Positions 46,362 to 56,664 are shown, counted from the stretch's first letter. The stretch is 64,000 nucleotides of DNA from Rhodobacter huangdaonensis (GCF_004022465.1 NZ_SAVA01000008.1:62001-126000), one strand, 5' to 3'. Notes: generated by a model not told the origin, from the sequence alone. Program-made: numbers and translations.

Positions 46362-46769
46362 ATGCGCGCCCTGATGCTGATCGCCCCGCTCGCCCTTGCC
46401 GCCTGCCTGCCGCCGGCCGCCGACCGCGTGCCGACGCCCGCCGAGGATTACGCGAGCTATTGCGCGGGCTGCCACGGCAATGGCCGCGATCCGGGCCCGA
46501 TCGCGCGGGAGCTGAAGCTGAGCCCGACGCCGCTTGCCGATCTGACCACGCTGAACGAGGGCATCTTCCCCGAGGCGCGGGTGATGTCGAAGATCGTCGG
46601 CTACAAGGAGCACGGCGAGATGGTCGGCGCGCAGGCGGGCGATATGCCCCCGTTCGAGCCGCTGACCGAAGGCCAGGTGGTGCTGTACGACAGCGGCGAC
46701 GGCATCCCGACGCCGACGCCGCTGCGGCTGGTCAAGCTGATGGAATACGTCAAGGCGATGGATAATTAA
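46362..46769 (+). CDS. Lipoprotein c-type cytochrome
   Basis: A 135-residue protein with a lipobox (LALAAC, lipid on Cys15), a single haem site C34-x-x-C37-H38 (YCAGCHGNG) and a likely axial Met95 in AGDMPPFEPL. It is a class I cytochrome c anchored to the outer face of the inner membrane or in the outer membrane. The partner is unknown. Its TAA stop overlaps the stop of the AT-rich gene on the other strand. Confidence 0.85.
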   Translation: MRALMLIAPLALAACLPPAADRVPTPAEDYASYCAGCHGNGRDPGPIARELKLSPTPLADLTTLNEGIFPEARVMSKIVGYKEHGEMVGAQAGDMPPFEPLTEGQVVLYDSGDGIPTPTPLRLVKLMEYVKAMDN

Positions 46770-47752
46770 ATATCTAGCCCCCTTGGAGCGATCATTAAGT
46801 CCGTTACCCCATCGCTATTCAGTGTTTCCGTTTCAACTTCTATCACGGAGGTTTCGACTAGTCCGGATTGTCCGAATACGTCTAGGGCGTCGATTACATC
46901 CACGATAGGGAACTCTCGTCTCTCTTCAAGAATTCTGCAGACTTCCCGTTGTGCTGGATCTGGCAGTAGAACTTCTTTTGGGGTCTTTGCGTCGGACTTG
47001 ATGAAGGCTTGGATGATCCTCCATGCCTCATAGAAAGCTTGCATAAAGTCATGGTCATGATGCAGTGGGCATATGACGAGGTTTTTTGTTTCATCTCTGC
47101 GAACTTTGTCGGTTTGTCCCGCGCGTATTGGGACTATGCCGACGCGAAGTCCATTTGCCCCCTCCAGTTGCTTGGGGTTAATTTTGACGCTTGTCCCGAT
47201 CCAGTTATCGACTGAAGGGGATCCAACAAATAGGTCGGTCTTCCACAGGCCATTGATTGATGTGGGCAGGGATGGCCGTGTTTTTCTATTTTTGAAGGCC
47301 CCGGATATTGTGTTTATGTGTCTTTTTAGTTTCGCGGGTCTGCCTTGCTTTCCGTAAAGTAATTGGCTGTCGTCTGTCAGTAATTCGTTCGCGGTATCAA
47401 TTAGGCCAAGTTTTCCATTCTTTTCGAGGCCGAAAAGGATCGACTCTGTGTCGCCATGCGGTGAGATTTTACAGATTTTAAGTGCGTCTTCTATCCTGCT
47501 CATCACGCGAGGGTCATTTTCTTTGATTGCCTCGTGAACCGCGTATTCAAAGCAGATTCCGCAATCTCCTGCGCCATCTCTGTAAAGGCGAGGTAGCATT
47601 TTTAGCTTTGTGTTCTGGTAGCCGCCAGTTTCCGCGATTACATCCTGCTTGATTGCATATAGTGTCGCGGTCAGAATGGGTTTGACAAGAGTCGTGTACG
47701 CCAAAACTTCATCCGAGACTTCTTCTCGCTGAATCTCTTTCCTTACTTTCAT
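46766..47752 (-). CDS. AT-rich orphan protein with PD-(D/E)XK nuclease-like signature
   Basis: A 328-residue protein not recognised as any named family. The gene is about 45% G+C, against roughly 68% nearby, with A/T-ending codons, so it was acquired recently. An ordered set resembles a restriction-endonuclease-like fold: a helix with Glu69 (ICFEYAVHEAI), then Asp173 in LWKTDLFVGS, then SVK with Lys190 (NWIGTSVKIN). The D-to-K distance of 17 is in the usual range. RDETKNLVICPLHHDHDFMQAF follows, with a His cluster at 231-234. There is no signal peptide or membrane helix. It sits alone between cytochrome c and parE; a defence role is inferred only from orphan, foreign, nuclease-like features. 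Confidence 0.55.
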   Translation of the reverse strand: MKVRKEIQREEVSDEVLAYTTLVKPILTATLYAIKQDVIAETGGYQNTKLKMLPRLYRDGAGDCGICFEYAVHEAIKENDPRVMSRIEDALKICKISPHGDTESILFGLEKNGKLGLIDTANELLTDDSQLLYGKQGRPAKLKRHINTISGAFKNRKTRPSLPTSINGLWKTDLFVGSPSVDNWIGTSVKINPKQLEGANGLRVGIVPIRAGQTDKVRRDETKNLVICPLHHDHDFMQAFYEAWRIIQAFIKSDAKTPKEVLLPDPAQREVCRILEERREFPIVDVIDALDVFGQSGLVETSVIEVETETLNSDGVTDLMIAPRGLDI

Positions 47753-47756
47753 GCTT

Positions 47757-47784
47757 TTACTCTCTCGAAATTACTCTCTCGAAA
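47757..47784. repeat. Tandem 14-bp duplication beside the AT-rich gene
   Basis: TTACTCTCTCGAAA occurs twice back to back, directly upstream of the start of the AT-rich gene and 15 bp from the parE stop. It could be an insertion scar, a regulator site or part of the imported segment. Confidence 0.8.
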
Positions 47785-47799
47785 TGGCGCTGAGCCCCC

Positions 47800-49758
<1,959 letters not shown>

Positions 49759-49824
49759 GCTGCTCGCTTTCCTTCTTGGGTGTGGAGGACAGGGATAGCG
49801 CAGCTTGGGCAGGGGGGGCAAGCC

Positions 49825-49886
49825 GGGGGGCGCTGCCCCCCGCGGCCTGCGGCCGCCCCCCCGGAGTATTTCGGCCAAGAAAAAGG
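49825..49886 (+). repeat. Dispersed GC-hairpin element, copy C
   Basis: GGGGGG-CGCTG-CCCCCC (49825-49841), GCGGCC-TGC-GGCCGC (49842-49856), then CCCCCCGGAGTATTTCGGCC and AAGAAAAAGG. It lies between the GST gene and parE, on the opposite strand to both. Confidence 0.78.
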
Positions 49887-49936
49887 CAGCCGGGCCGTTC
49901 CGGCTGCCGATGCAGGCAGGGCGGGTCTGCGTGCGC

Positions 49937-50602
49937 CTATGCGGGCTCGGCCTCGCGCGCGGTCCACATCTTGCGGAAGGCGGGACGGTCTTGACAGAGC
50001 TTGAGCCAGCCCGCGACGCGCGGGAAGCGCGCCATCAGCGGCGCATGGCCCTGCGCATAGCGCAGGATTTCGGCCATGTTGATGTCGGCCACGGTGAAGC
50101 GGCCGCCGACCATGTGGCTGTGTGCGCCGAGATGGGTTTCGAGCACGGCAAGCGGCCGGTTCAGCCGGTCGACGGCGCCGGCGATCGCGCCCTCGGCGCC
50201 GTCGGGCTTGCCGGCGGCAAGGGCGAACTGGATCGCGAGCGCCGGCTCCTCGATCGAGGTTGCGCCGTAAAGCGCCCATTGCGTCATCAGCGCCTCTTCG
50301 CGGGCGTCGCGCGGGCCCAGCGGGCCGCCGGCCTTCTTCGCGAGGTAAAGGTTGATCGCGAGCGACTCGGTCAGGATCAGCCCTGCATCCTCCATCACCG
50401 GAATCGCGCCGGCGGGCGCGAGGCGCAGGAAATCGGGCGAGCGGGTGTTGAAGGGCGCGCCCGGGGCCTTCGGGTCGATCCCCTTCGCCTCGAGCCGGTA
50501 GGCCTGGATCACCGTCTTCAGCTGCCACGGCAGGCCGAGCTCCTCGAGCGCCCAGATGTTGCGCGAGGCGCGCGAGCGGTGCACACCGTAGAGGGTGATC
50601 AT
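49937..50602 (-). CDS. Glutathione S-transferase family protein
   Basis: A 221-residue GST-fold protein. The N-terminal thioredoxin-like domain has a Ser-containing start (MITLYGVHRSRASRNIWALEELGLPW), the cis-Pro/ES motif in GAIPVMEDAGLILTESLAINLYLA, and an all-helical C-terminal domain (GGRFTVADINMAEILRYAQ). It is expected to conjugate or reduce electrophiles with glutathione; the substrate is unknown. Confidence 0.88.
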   Translation of the reverse strand: MITLYGVHRSRASRNIWALEELGLPWQLKTVIQAYRLEAKGIDPKAPGAPFNTRSPDFLRLAPAGAIPVMEDAGLILTESLAINLYLAKKAGGPLGPRDAREEALMTQWALYGATSIEEPALAIQFALAAGKPDGAEGAIAGAVDRLNRPLAVLETHLGAHSHMVGGRFTVADINMAEILRYAQGHAPLMARFPRVAGWLKLCQDRPAFRKMWTAREAEPA

Positions 50603-50671
50603 GGCGGTTCTCCCTGTCCCTGCCTGTTCCGGAGGGGCATCCTGCCCGAAGCGCAGGGAGAACGGAAGGGC

Positions 50672-50884
50672 TCAGGGCAGCACGTTCGTGGTCCAGCGTG
50701 TGCCGCCCATGCGCCGGATATGGGCGACGCATTTGTCGAAATGCTGGTCGTGCGGCGAGGACATCTGCTGCGTGTAACGCATGTTCTGCAAGATGCCGAC
50801 GGACCCCATCGCGGGTTCGCGGCAGGCGATGTGCCAGCGGCCCTGGGAATCCCGGCCCGCGGTGCAATAATTGCGGTCTGCCAT
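50672..50884 (-). CDS. Small hypothetical protein
   Basis: A 70-residue protein starting MADRNYCTAGRD at 50884, preceded by GGAGGAG, a strong ribosome-binding site. It is soluble, with two Cys in the first half (YCTAGRD, HIACREPA) and one Cys near FDKCVAHIRRMGG. No family is recognised. The strong ribosome-binding site and the codon use support a real gene. It is divergent from ppk2. Confidence 0.6.
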   Translation of the reverse strand: MADRNYCTAGRDSQGRWHIACREPAMGSVGILQNMRYTQQMSSPHDQHFDKCVAHIRRMGGTRWTTNVLP

Positions 50885-51019
50885 CTTCTCCTCCTTGCGC
50901 CTGGCCTGCCGCCTGGCTCCTCGCATGTGGCAGGCGATGCCCGGCAAGGGTCATCCCGGGCGCGGGAAAAGACAAGATGACCCGTCGTCGCGTCTGCCCT
51001 GCGGTTTCGTGACGGTTTC

Positions 51020-51033
51020 TTGACACGGGTCAA
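51020..51033. promoter_or_regulatory. FNR/FnrL-like box before ppk2
   Basis: TTGAC-ACGG-GTCAA, a perfect 5-4-5 dyad close to the FnrL consensus TTGAT-N4-ATCAA, 55 bp upstream of the ppk2 start. An oxygen-response link is inferred. Confidence 0.45.
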
Positions 51034-51088
51034 GGACAGTTTCGCTGCCCTGCGGCAAGATGGCACCGGATCAGACGGAGGGACGCGC

Positions 51089-52132
51089 ATGGAAGATCAG
51101 AGCATCGGCGGGACGGCGCCGGCAGCAGAACCGCAGCAGGTGCCTGCACCGGCGGCAGAGCTGGTGCCGGAGGGGGGCGAGACCGTCGCGGCGCCCGCCG
51201 GGACCGGGCCGGCCGAAACCGAGCCGGGCGAGGATGCGCTGAAGGGGCCGCAGAGCTTTCCGAAGCTCGACCCGAATGCGATCCGGTTTGCCTTCGAGAG
51301 CGGGAAATACCCCTATCCGCGCCGGATGGGGCGCCCTGCCTACGAGAAGGAGAAGGCGCTGCTGCAGGCCGAGCTGCTGAAGGTGCAGCTTTGGGCGCAG
51401 GAGACCGGGCAGAAATTCGTCATCCTCTTCGAGGGGCGTGACGCGGCCGGCAAGGGCGGCACGATCAAGCGCTTCATGGAGCATCTCAACCCCCGCTTCG
51501 CGCGGGTGGTGGCGCTGAACAAGCCGTCCGAGGTGGAGAAGGGGCAATGGTTCTTCCAGCGCTACATCGAGCACCTGCCGACGGCGGGCGAAATGGTCTT
51601 TTATGACCGCAGCTGGTACAACCGCGCCGGCGTCGAGCGGGTGATGGGCTTCTGCACGCCGACCGAATATCTCGAATTCATGCGCCAGACCCCCGATCTT
51701 GAGCGGATGCTGGTGCGTTCGGGGGTGCGGCTTTACAAATACTGGTTCTCGGTCACCCGCGAGGAGCAGCGCCGTCGCTTCACCGAACGCGCGACCGATC
51801 CGCTGAAACGCTGGAAACTGAGCCCGATCGACCTCGCCTCGCTCGACAAATGGGACGATTACACCGAGGCGAAGGAGGCGATGTTCTTCTACACCGACAC
51901 CGCCGACAGCCCCTGGGTGATCGTGAAATCGAACGACAAGAAGCGGGCGCGGCTGAACTGCATGAAGCATTTCCTGTCGACGCTCGACTATCCCGACAAG
52001 GATCCGGCGGTCGCCACGCCGCCCGATCCGCTGCTTGTGGGCCACGCCAGCCATGTGATCCATCAGGCCGACCATATCCTTGGCGCTGCGCTGCATCCGG
52101 CAACGCGGCGGGCCACGCCGGCCAAGCCCTGA
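51089..52132 (+). CDS. ppk2: Polyphosphate kinase 2
   Basis: A 347-residue PPK2-family enzyme transferring phosphate between polyphosphate and nucleoside diphosphates. Walker A is EGRDAAGKGGT (115-125), DRSWYNRAGVERVMGF (173 on) carries Walker B Asp, and the lid region is YWFSVTREEQRRRF. The first about 58 residues are an Ala/Pro/Glu-rich, probably disordered extension. Start at the ATG 51089 after GGAGGGA; a longer frame upstream is not family-like. Polyphosphate acts as an energy store, which fits the FNR-like box upstream. Confidence 0.93.
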   Translation: MEDQSIGGTAPAAEPQQVPAPAAELVPEGGETVAAPAGTGPAETEPGEDALKGPQSFPKLDPNAIRFAFESGKYPYPRRMGRPAYEKEKALLQAELLKVQLWAQETGQKFVILFEGRDAAGKGGTIKRFMEHLNPRFARVVALNKPSEVEKGQWFFQRYIEHLPTAGEMVFYDRSWYNRAGVERVMGFCTPTEYLEFMRQTPDLERMLVRSGVRLYKYWFSVTREEQRRRFTERATDPLKRWKLSPIDLASLDKWDDYTEAKEAMFFYTDTADSPWVIVKSNDKKRARLNCMKHFLSTLDYPDKDPAVATPPDPLLVGHASHVIHQADHILGAALHPATRRATPAKP

Positions 52133-52327
52133 CCGGGGGGACGGGGCAGGGGGCGGCGGCTTCCCGCCGCTACTCCCGCCTTGGCTGAAATTCTCGTGAA
52201 ATCCGCCTCCTGCGGGCTGGACCTGCCGCGCTGCAGCATGGCACTTTCGAAAAATGCGATATGTCGCGTCGGAAATGCCGCGCGGCGGCGTATGATCGGG
52301 TGCCAGCCCAACAACAGGAGTCGTTGA

Positions 52328-52783
52328 ATGCGCAAGCTCTTTACCGTGACCCTTCCTGCCGCCATGGTCCTCGGGGCCGTCACCCTCGCGGTGGCCAGCC
52401 CGATGGAGGCCGTCGGTGCGCGCCAGACCTATTTCAAGAAGCTCGGCTATGAGATGAAGAAGATGGGCGAGCTGGCCAAGGCCTATGATCCGGCCGCGGC
52501 GAAGACCGAGGCAGAGGCCCTCGCTCCGCTGCTCGCAAGCGATTTCAAGGACTTCTTCCCCGAGGGCAGCTCGGTTGCCGAGATTTCGGACGACAACCGC
52601 GCGAAGCCCGCGATCTGGTCGAATTTCGATGACTTCCTGGCCAAGGAAAAGGCCTTCAAGGATGCCGGCGCGGCGCTGGTTGCGGCGGCGGGCGGCGAGG
52701 ATGCGGGTGCTTTTGCCGCGGCCTTCGGCAAGTTCGGCGGCACCTGCAAGGCCTGCCACGACGAGTACCGCCTGCCGGAGTGA
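52328..52783 (+). CDS. Cytochrome c' / c-556 family protein
   Basis: A 151-residue periplasmic class II cytochrome: signal peptide 1-24 (ending VAS), a four-helix bundle, and haem motif C140-K-A-C143-H144 near the C-terminus, as in cytochrome c'. Met43 in helix 1 (YEMKKMGE) could be a sixth ligand as in low-spin c-556. Cytochrome c' proteins bind NO and protect against nitrosative stress. It is 68 bp before a b561 gene, a frequent pairing. Confidence 0.9.
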   Translation: MRKLFTVTLPAAMVLGAVTLAVASPMEAVGARQTYFKKLGYEMKKMGELAKAYDPAAAKTEAEALAPLLASDFKDFFPEGSSVAEISDDNRAKPAIWSNFDDFLAKEKAFKDAGAALVAAAGGEDAGAFAAAFGKFGGTCKACHDEYRLPE

Positions 52784-52851
52784 TCCCGGGCGCGTGCTGA
52801 CAGCGGTCCGGGCGGCGGCGCCCGGACCATCTTTTTGTGACGGAGCAGATG

Positions 52852-53427
52852 ATGAGCGACACCCCCGAGACCGGCCGGCAGATCTGGGACCCGGCGCTGC
52901 GGCTGTTCCACTGGCTGCTTGCGGTCGCCGTGATCGGCGCCTGGCTGCTCGGCCATTTCGGGCCGCTGCAGATGACCTGGCATTTCTGGCTGGGCTACAC
53001 GGTGCTCGGGCTGCTGATCTTCCGCCTCGTCTGGGGCGTCGTCGGGCCGCGCACCGCGCGCTTTGCCTCCTTCGTGAAAGGGCCGCGGGCGGTTCTCGCC
53101 TATGCCCGCACCTTGCCCGCGCGCCGCGCCGTGCATGTCGCCGGCCACAACCCGCTTGGCGGCTGGTCGGTGCTCGCGCTGCTGCTGGCGCTGAGCGCGC
53201 AGGTGCTGACCGGGCTGTTCCTCGACCCCGAGGATTACATCAACACCGGGCCGCTTGCGGGCTGGGTCTCGACCGACTGGAACCGCTTCGCGCTCTCCTG
53301 GCATCATCGCCTCGCCTGGCTGGTGGCGGCGCTCGTCGTGCTGCACATCGGCGCCATCGTCTTCTACCGGCTGTGGAAGCGCGAGGATCTGGTCACCCCG
53401 ATGATCACCGGCCGGCGTCGCGACTGA
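52852..53427 (+). CDS. Cytochrome b561
   Basis: A 191-residue membrane protein with four helices and haem-ligand His residues in LRLFHWLLA, TWHFWLGY, SWHHRLAW and VVLHIGA. The start is ATG 52852 (an adjacent ATG at 52849 and a GTG at 52837 are alternatives; CGGAG at 52841-52845 fits 52852 best). It probably passes electrons between the quinone pool and the cytochrome c' encoded upstream. Confidence 0.88.
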   Translation: MSDTPETGRQIWDPALRLFHWLLAVAVIGAWLLGHFGPLQMTWHFWLGYTVLGLLIFRLVWGVVGPRTARFASFVKGPRAVLAYARTLPARRAVHVAGHNPLGGWSVLALLLALSAQVLTGLFLDPEDYINTGPLAGWVSTDWNRFALSWHHRLAWLVAALVVLHIGAIVFYRLWKREDLVTPMITGRRRD

Positions 53428-53471
53428 GCATCCTCCTTGCCGCGGCCGGGCGGCTCGGCTAGCGTCCGGCC

Positions 53472-54854
53472 ATGTTCTCACCGCAGGCCCAGATCCCCCC
53501 GGCGCGGCTGTCCCTCGCCGCCCATATCCGTGCGCTGCTCGCGCTCGGGCTGCCGCTTGTCGGCTCGAACCTCGCGCAGATGGCGCTGCATGTCACCGAC
53601 ACGATGATGCTCGGCCGCTATGGCGTGGCCGAGCTTGCCGCGGCGGTGCTGGCCTCGGGGCTGTTCTTCATCCTGTTCATCCTCGGCTCGGGGTTTTCCT
53701 ATGCCGTGATGGGGCAGATCGCCGCCGCGCTCGGTGCGGGCGACGAGACCCAGGTGCGGCGCGATGCGCGCATGGCGCTGTGGCTGTCGATCCTGTTCGG
53801 GCTGGCGATGATGCCGGTGATGGCCTTCTCCGGGCCGCTTCTGCGGCTGCTCGGCCAGGCGCCCGAAACCGCGGCGCTGGCACAGCAGTATCTGCGCGTC
53901 GCCATGCTCGGCATGGTGCCCGCGCTGATCATCGCGGTGCTGCGCGCCTATCTCAGCGCGCAGCTGCGCACGCAGATGGTGATGTGGGTCACCCTCGTCG
54001 GGGTCGGGCTGAACGCGGCGCTGAACTGGGCGCTGATCTTCGGCCATTGGGGCGCGCCCGAGATGGGGCTGCGTGGCGCGGCGCTGGCCTCGGTGGTGGT
54101 GCAGATCGTCACCGCGGCATTGCTGATGATCTATGCCGCCTGGCTGCCCGACCTGCGCCGCTTCCGGCTGTTCCAGCGCTTCTGGCGCCCCGACTGGGAG
54201 GCCTTCCGCGCGGTCTTCCGCGTCGGCATGCCGATCGGGCTCACGGCGCTCTTCGAGACCGGGATGTTTCAGGCCTCGGCGGTGATGATGGGCTGGATCG
54301 GCACCGAGCAGCTCGCCGCGCATGGCATCGCGCTCGAGCTCGCCTCGATCATGTTCATGGTGCACTTGGGGCTGTCGAACGCGGCAACGGTGCAGGTCGG
54401 GCGGGCGCGGGGCGCACGCGATTTCGCGCGGCTGCGGATGGGCGCGGCGGTGGCGCAGCTGCTGTCCTTCCTCTTCGCGCTGCTGTCGGTCAGCCTGTTC
54501 CTCGGCGCGCCGCAACTGCTGATCGCCCCCTTCCTCGATGGCACGAAACCCGAGGCGCAGGCGATCCTCGGCTTCGCCACCCGCCTGCTTGCGGTGGCGG
54601 CGCTGTTCCAGCTCTTCGATTCGACCCAGGTGATGGCGATGGGGCTGCTGCGCGGGGTGCAGGACACGCGCGTGCCGATGTGGGTGGCCGGCGCCTGCTA
54701 CTGGCTGATCGGCATTCCGGCGGGCTATGCCCTCGCCTTCGTGCTCGGTCTTGGCGGGGTGGGGCTCTGGCTCGGCCTTGCCTGCGGGCTCGTCTGCGCC
54801 GCGACGATCCTGATCCTGCGCTTCTGGCGCGGCCCCTGGCTGCACGCGGCGTAA
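53472..54854 (+). CDS. MATE-family multidrug efflux protein
   Basis: A 460-residue transporter with 12 hydrophobic segments in two repeats, NorM-like (LALGLPLVGSNLAQMALHVTDTMMLGRYG at the N-terminus; VGMPIGLTALFETGMFQASAVMMG opening the second half). It exports cationic drugs or metabolites using a Na+ or H+ gradient. A dispersed hairpin element starts right at its stop codon. Confidence 0.92.
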   Translation: MFSPQAQIPPARLSLAAHIRALLALGLPLVGSNLAQMALHVTDTMMLGRYGVAELAAAVLASGLFFILFILGSGFSYAVMGQIAAALGAGDETQVRRDARMALWLSILFGLAMMPVMAFSGPLLRLLGQAPETAALAQQYLRVAMLGMVPALIIAVLRAYLSAQLRTQMVMWVTLVGVGLNAALNWALIFGHWGAPEMGLRGAALASVVVQIVTAALLMIYAAWLPDLRRFRLFQRFWRPDWEAFRAVFRVGMPIGLTALFETGMFQASAVMMGWIGTEQLAAHGIALELASIMFMVHLGLSNAATVQVGRARGARDFARLRMGAAVAQLLSFLFALLSVSLFLGAPQLLIAPFLDGTKPEAQAILGFATRLLAVAALFQLFDSTQVMAMGLLRGVQDTRVPMWVAGACYWLIGIPAGYALAFVLGLGGVGLWLGLACGLVCAATILILRFWRGPWLHAA

Positions 54855-54917
54855 GGGGGCGCTGCCCCCTCGCGGCGCGCGCCGCTCACCCCCGAGGTCT
54901 TTCGGGCAAGGAGAAAG
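54855..54917 (+). repeat. Dispersed GC-hairpin element, copy D
   Basis: GGGGG-CGCTG-CCCCC (54855-54869), then a CGCGGC-CG-GCCGC-like hairpin, CACCCCCGAGGTCTTTCGGG and CAAGGAGAAAG. It begins at the base after the MATE stop and faces copy E as an inverted pair about 46 bp away. Confidence 0.72.
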
Positions 54918-54963
54918 CCCCGGACCTTCGAGAAAACCTGCGCCGTCCCGCTTCCAATTGCTG

Positions 54964-55014
54964 AAAATATCCCGGGGGTGAGCCGCGGCACGCGGCGAGG
55001 GGGCAGCGCCCCCT
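54964..55014 (-). repeat. Dispersed GC-hairpin element, copy E (partial, inverted)
   Basis: On the minus strand: GGGGG-CGCTG-CCCCC (55013-54999), a GC hairpin, then CACCCCCGGGATATTTTC. It lacks the final AAGAAAAAGG-like part. It lies 11 bp downstream of the stop of the minus-strand gene at 55025. Confidence 0.65.
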
Positions 55015-55024
55015 TCGCACCGGT

Positions 55025-55453
55025 TCAGTCGGCGCCGCCTCCGGTGGGCAGGCCCTTCATCAGCCGCTCAGCCTTCTTGCGCACCAGCACCGTGCGCAAA
55101 TCGTGCATCGCCAGCAGCAGGCTGTCGCTCACCTCGTCGAGCTGCGCCTCGCTCGCCTTCGTCTGCACCCAATGCGTGGTCAGGTTGAGGTAATCGACCG
55201 CGCGCAGGATGTCGTCGATGTCGCGCGCGGCCAGAAGGGCCACGCGCTTTGCCATCCAGGCCTCGATCTCGGCCAGGTCCTCGGGAGAGAGCCGCCGGTC
55301 GCCCTGCGGCTTGATCTCGCCGTTCCGGATGTTGACGACGGCGATCTGATCCATCTCGATCCGGCGCTGGCGGTTCTCGGTATCGACCTTGAACACCGCC
55401 GCGCCGTTCTCGCGGATGCGGAAATAGTAGTCCGGCAGATCGCCCGCCATCAT
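55025..55453 (-). CDS. Conserved-looking hypothetical protein
   Basis: A 142-residue soluble acidic/basic mixed protein (MMAGDLPDYYFRIRENGAAVFKVDTENRQRRIEMDQIAVVNIRNGEIKP, shown in pieces here: YYFRIRENGAAVFKVD and RRIEMDQIAVVNIR). The middle has LSPEDLAEIEAWMAKRVALL and a C-terminal helical half. No family is recognised. It lies 8 bp downstream of the aspartate aminotransferase gene on the same strand, so it is probably co-transcribed with it. Confidence 0.7.
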   Translation of the reverse strand: MMAGDLPDYYFRIRENGAAVFKVDTENRQRRIEMDQIAVVNIRNGEIKPQGDRRLSPEDLAEIEAWMAKRVALLAARDIDDILRAVDYLNLTTHWVQTKASEAQLDEVSDSLLLAMHDLRTVLVRKKAERLMKGLPTGGGAD

Positions 55454-55461
55454 GCCCCCTG

Positions 55462-56664
55462 TTACTTCAGCCCTTCGCAGAAGGCCTTGATCCGCGCGCA
55501 GGCCTCGGTCAGCGCCGCGTCCGAAGTAGCGTAGCTGATGCGGAAGTTCGGCGAAAGGCCGAAGGCCGCGCCGAAGACGACGGCGACGCCGGCCTCTTCA
55601 AGCAGCGCCGCGGCGAAGGCCTCGTCATCGGTGATCTTCACGCCGCCCTTCGAGGTCTTGCCGATGCAGCCCTCGACCGAGGGATAGACGTAGAAGGCGC
55701 CCTCGGGCGTCGGGCAGGTGATGCCCGGGCAGGTGTTCAGCGCGGCGACGACGAGGTCGCGGCGGCGCTCGAAGGCCTCGCGGCTTTCGGCGACGTAATC
55801 CTGCGGCCCGTTCAGCGCCTCGACCGCGGCATATTGCGAGATCGAGCAGGGGTTCGAGGTCGACTGCGACTGCACCTTGCCCATCGCCTTGATCAGCGCT
55901 TCCGGGCCGCCCGCGTAGCCGATGCGCCAGCCGGTCATCGCATAGGCCTTGGAGACGCCGTTGCAGGTCAGCGTGCGGTCATAGAGGCCGGGTTCGACCT
56001 GTGCCGGGGTGACGAATTCGAAATCGCCGAAGGTCAGGTGTTCGTACATGTCATCCGACATCACCCAGACCTGCGGGTGACGCATCAGCACGTCGGTCAG
56101 CTCCTTCAGTTCCTCGCGCGAATAGGCGGCGCCCGACGGGTTCGAGGGCGAGTTGAAGATGAACCACTTCGTCTTCGGCGTGATCGCCGCTTCCAGCTGC
56201 GCGCCGGTGATCTTGTAGCCGGTCTGCATCCGGCCCTCGACGAAGACCGGGGTGCCGCCGGCGAGCAGCACCATGTCCGGGTAGCTCACCCAGTAGGGGG
56301 CGGGGATCACCACCTCGTCGCCCGGGTTCAGCGTGGCGACGAGCGCGTTGTAGAGCACCTGCTTGCCGCCGGTGCCGACGGTGATCTGCGAGGGCTTGTA
56401 GCTCAGCCCGTTCTCGCGCTCGAACTTGGCGCAGATCGCCTTCTTCAGTTCCGGGATGCCGTCGACGGCGGTGTATTTCGTCTTGCCGCTCTCGATCGCG
56501 GCGATCGCGGCGCGCTTGATGTTCTCGGGCGTGTCGAAATCGGGCTCGCCCGCGCCGAGGCCGATCACGTCGCGTCCGGCCTCCTTCAGCTCGCGGGCCT
56601 TGTTCGTCACCGCGATCGTCGGCGAGGGTTTCACGCGCGCAAGCGTGTCGGAAAGGAAGGCCAT
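55462..56664 (-). CDS. aspC: Aspartate aminotransferase (class Ib)
   Basis: A 400-residue PLP enzyme. The PLP-binding Lys is K239 (NGVSKAYAMTGWRIGY), the cofactor-ring Asn/Asp region is NSPSNPSGAAYSREEL, and the substrate-carboxylate Arg is in NFRISYATSD near the C-terminus. GLGAGEPDFDTP is the family N-terminal motif. It interconverts aspartate and oxaloacetate with 2-oxoglutarate; class Ib enzymes may also use prephenate. The start is ATG 56664. The next gene downstream follows within 8 bp. Confidence 0.92.
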   Translation of the reverse strand: MAFLSDTLARVKPSPTIAVTNKARELKEAGRDVIGLGAGEPDFDTPENIKRAAIAAIESGKTKYTAVDGIPELKKAICAKFERENGLSYKPSQITVGTGGKQVLYNALVATLNPGDEVVIPAPYWVSYPDMVLLAGGTPVFVEGRMQTGYKITGAQLEAAITPKTKWFIFNSPSNPSGAAYSREELKELTDVLMRHPQVWVMSDDMYEHLTFGDFEFVTPAQVEPGLYDRTLTCNGVSKAYAMTGWRIGYAGGPEALIKAMGKVQSQSTSNPCSISQYAAVEALNGPQDYVAESREAFERRRDLVVAALNTCPGITCPTPEGAFYVYPSVEGCIGKTSKGGVKITDDEAFAAALLEEAGVAVVFGAAFGLSPNFRISYATSDAALTEACARIKAFCEGLK

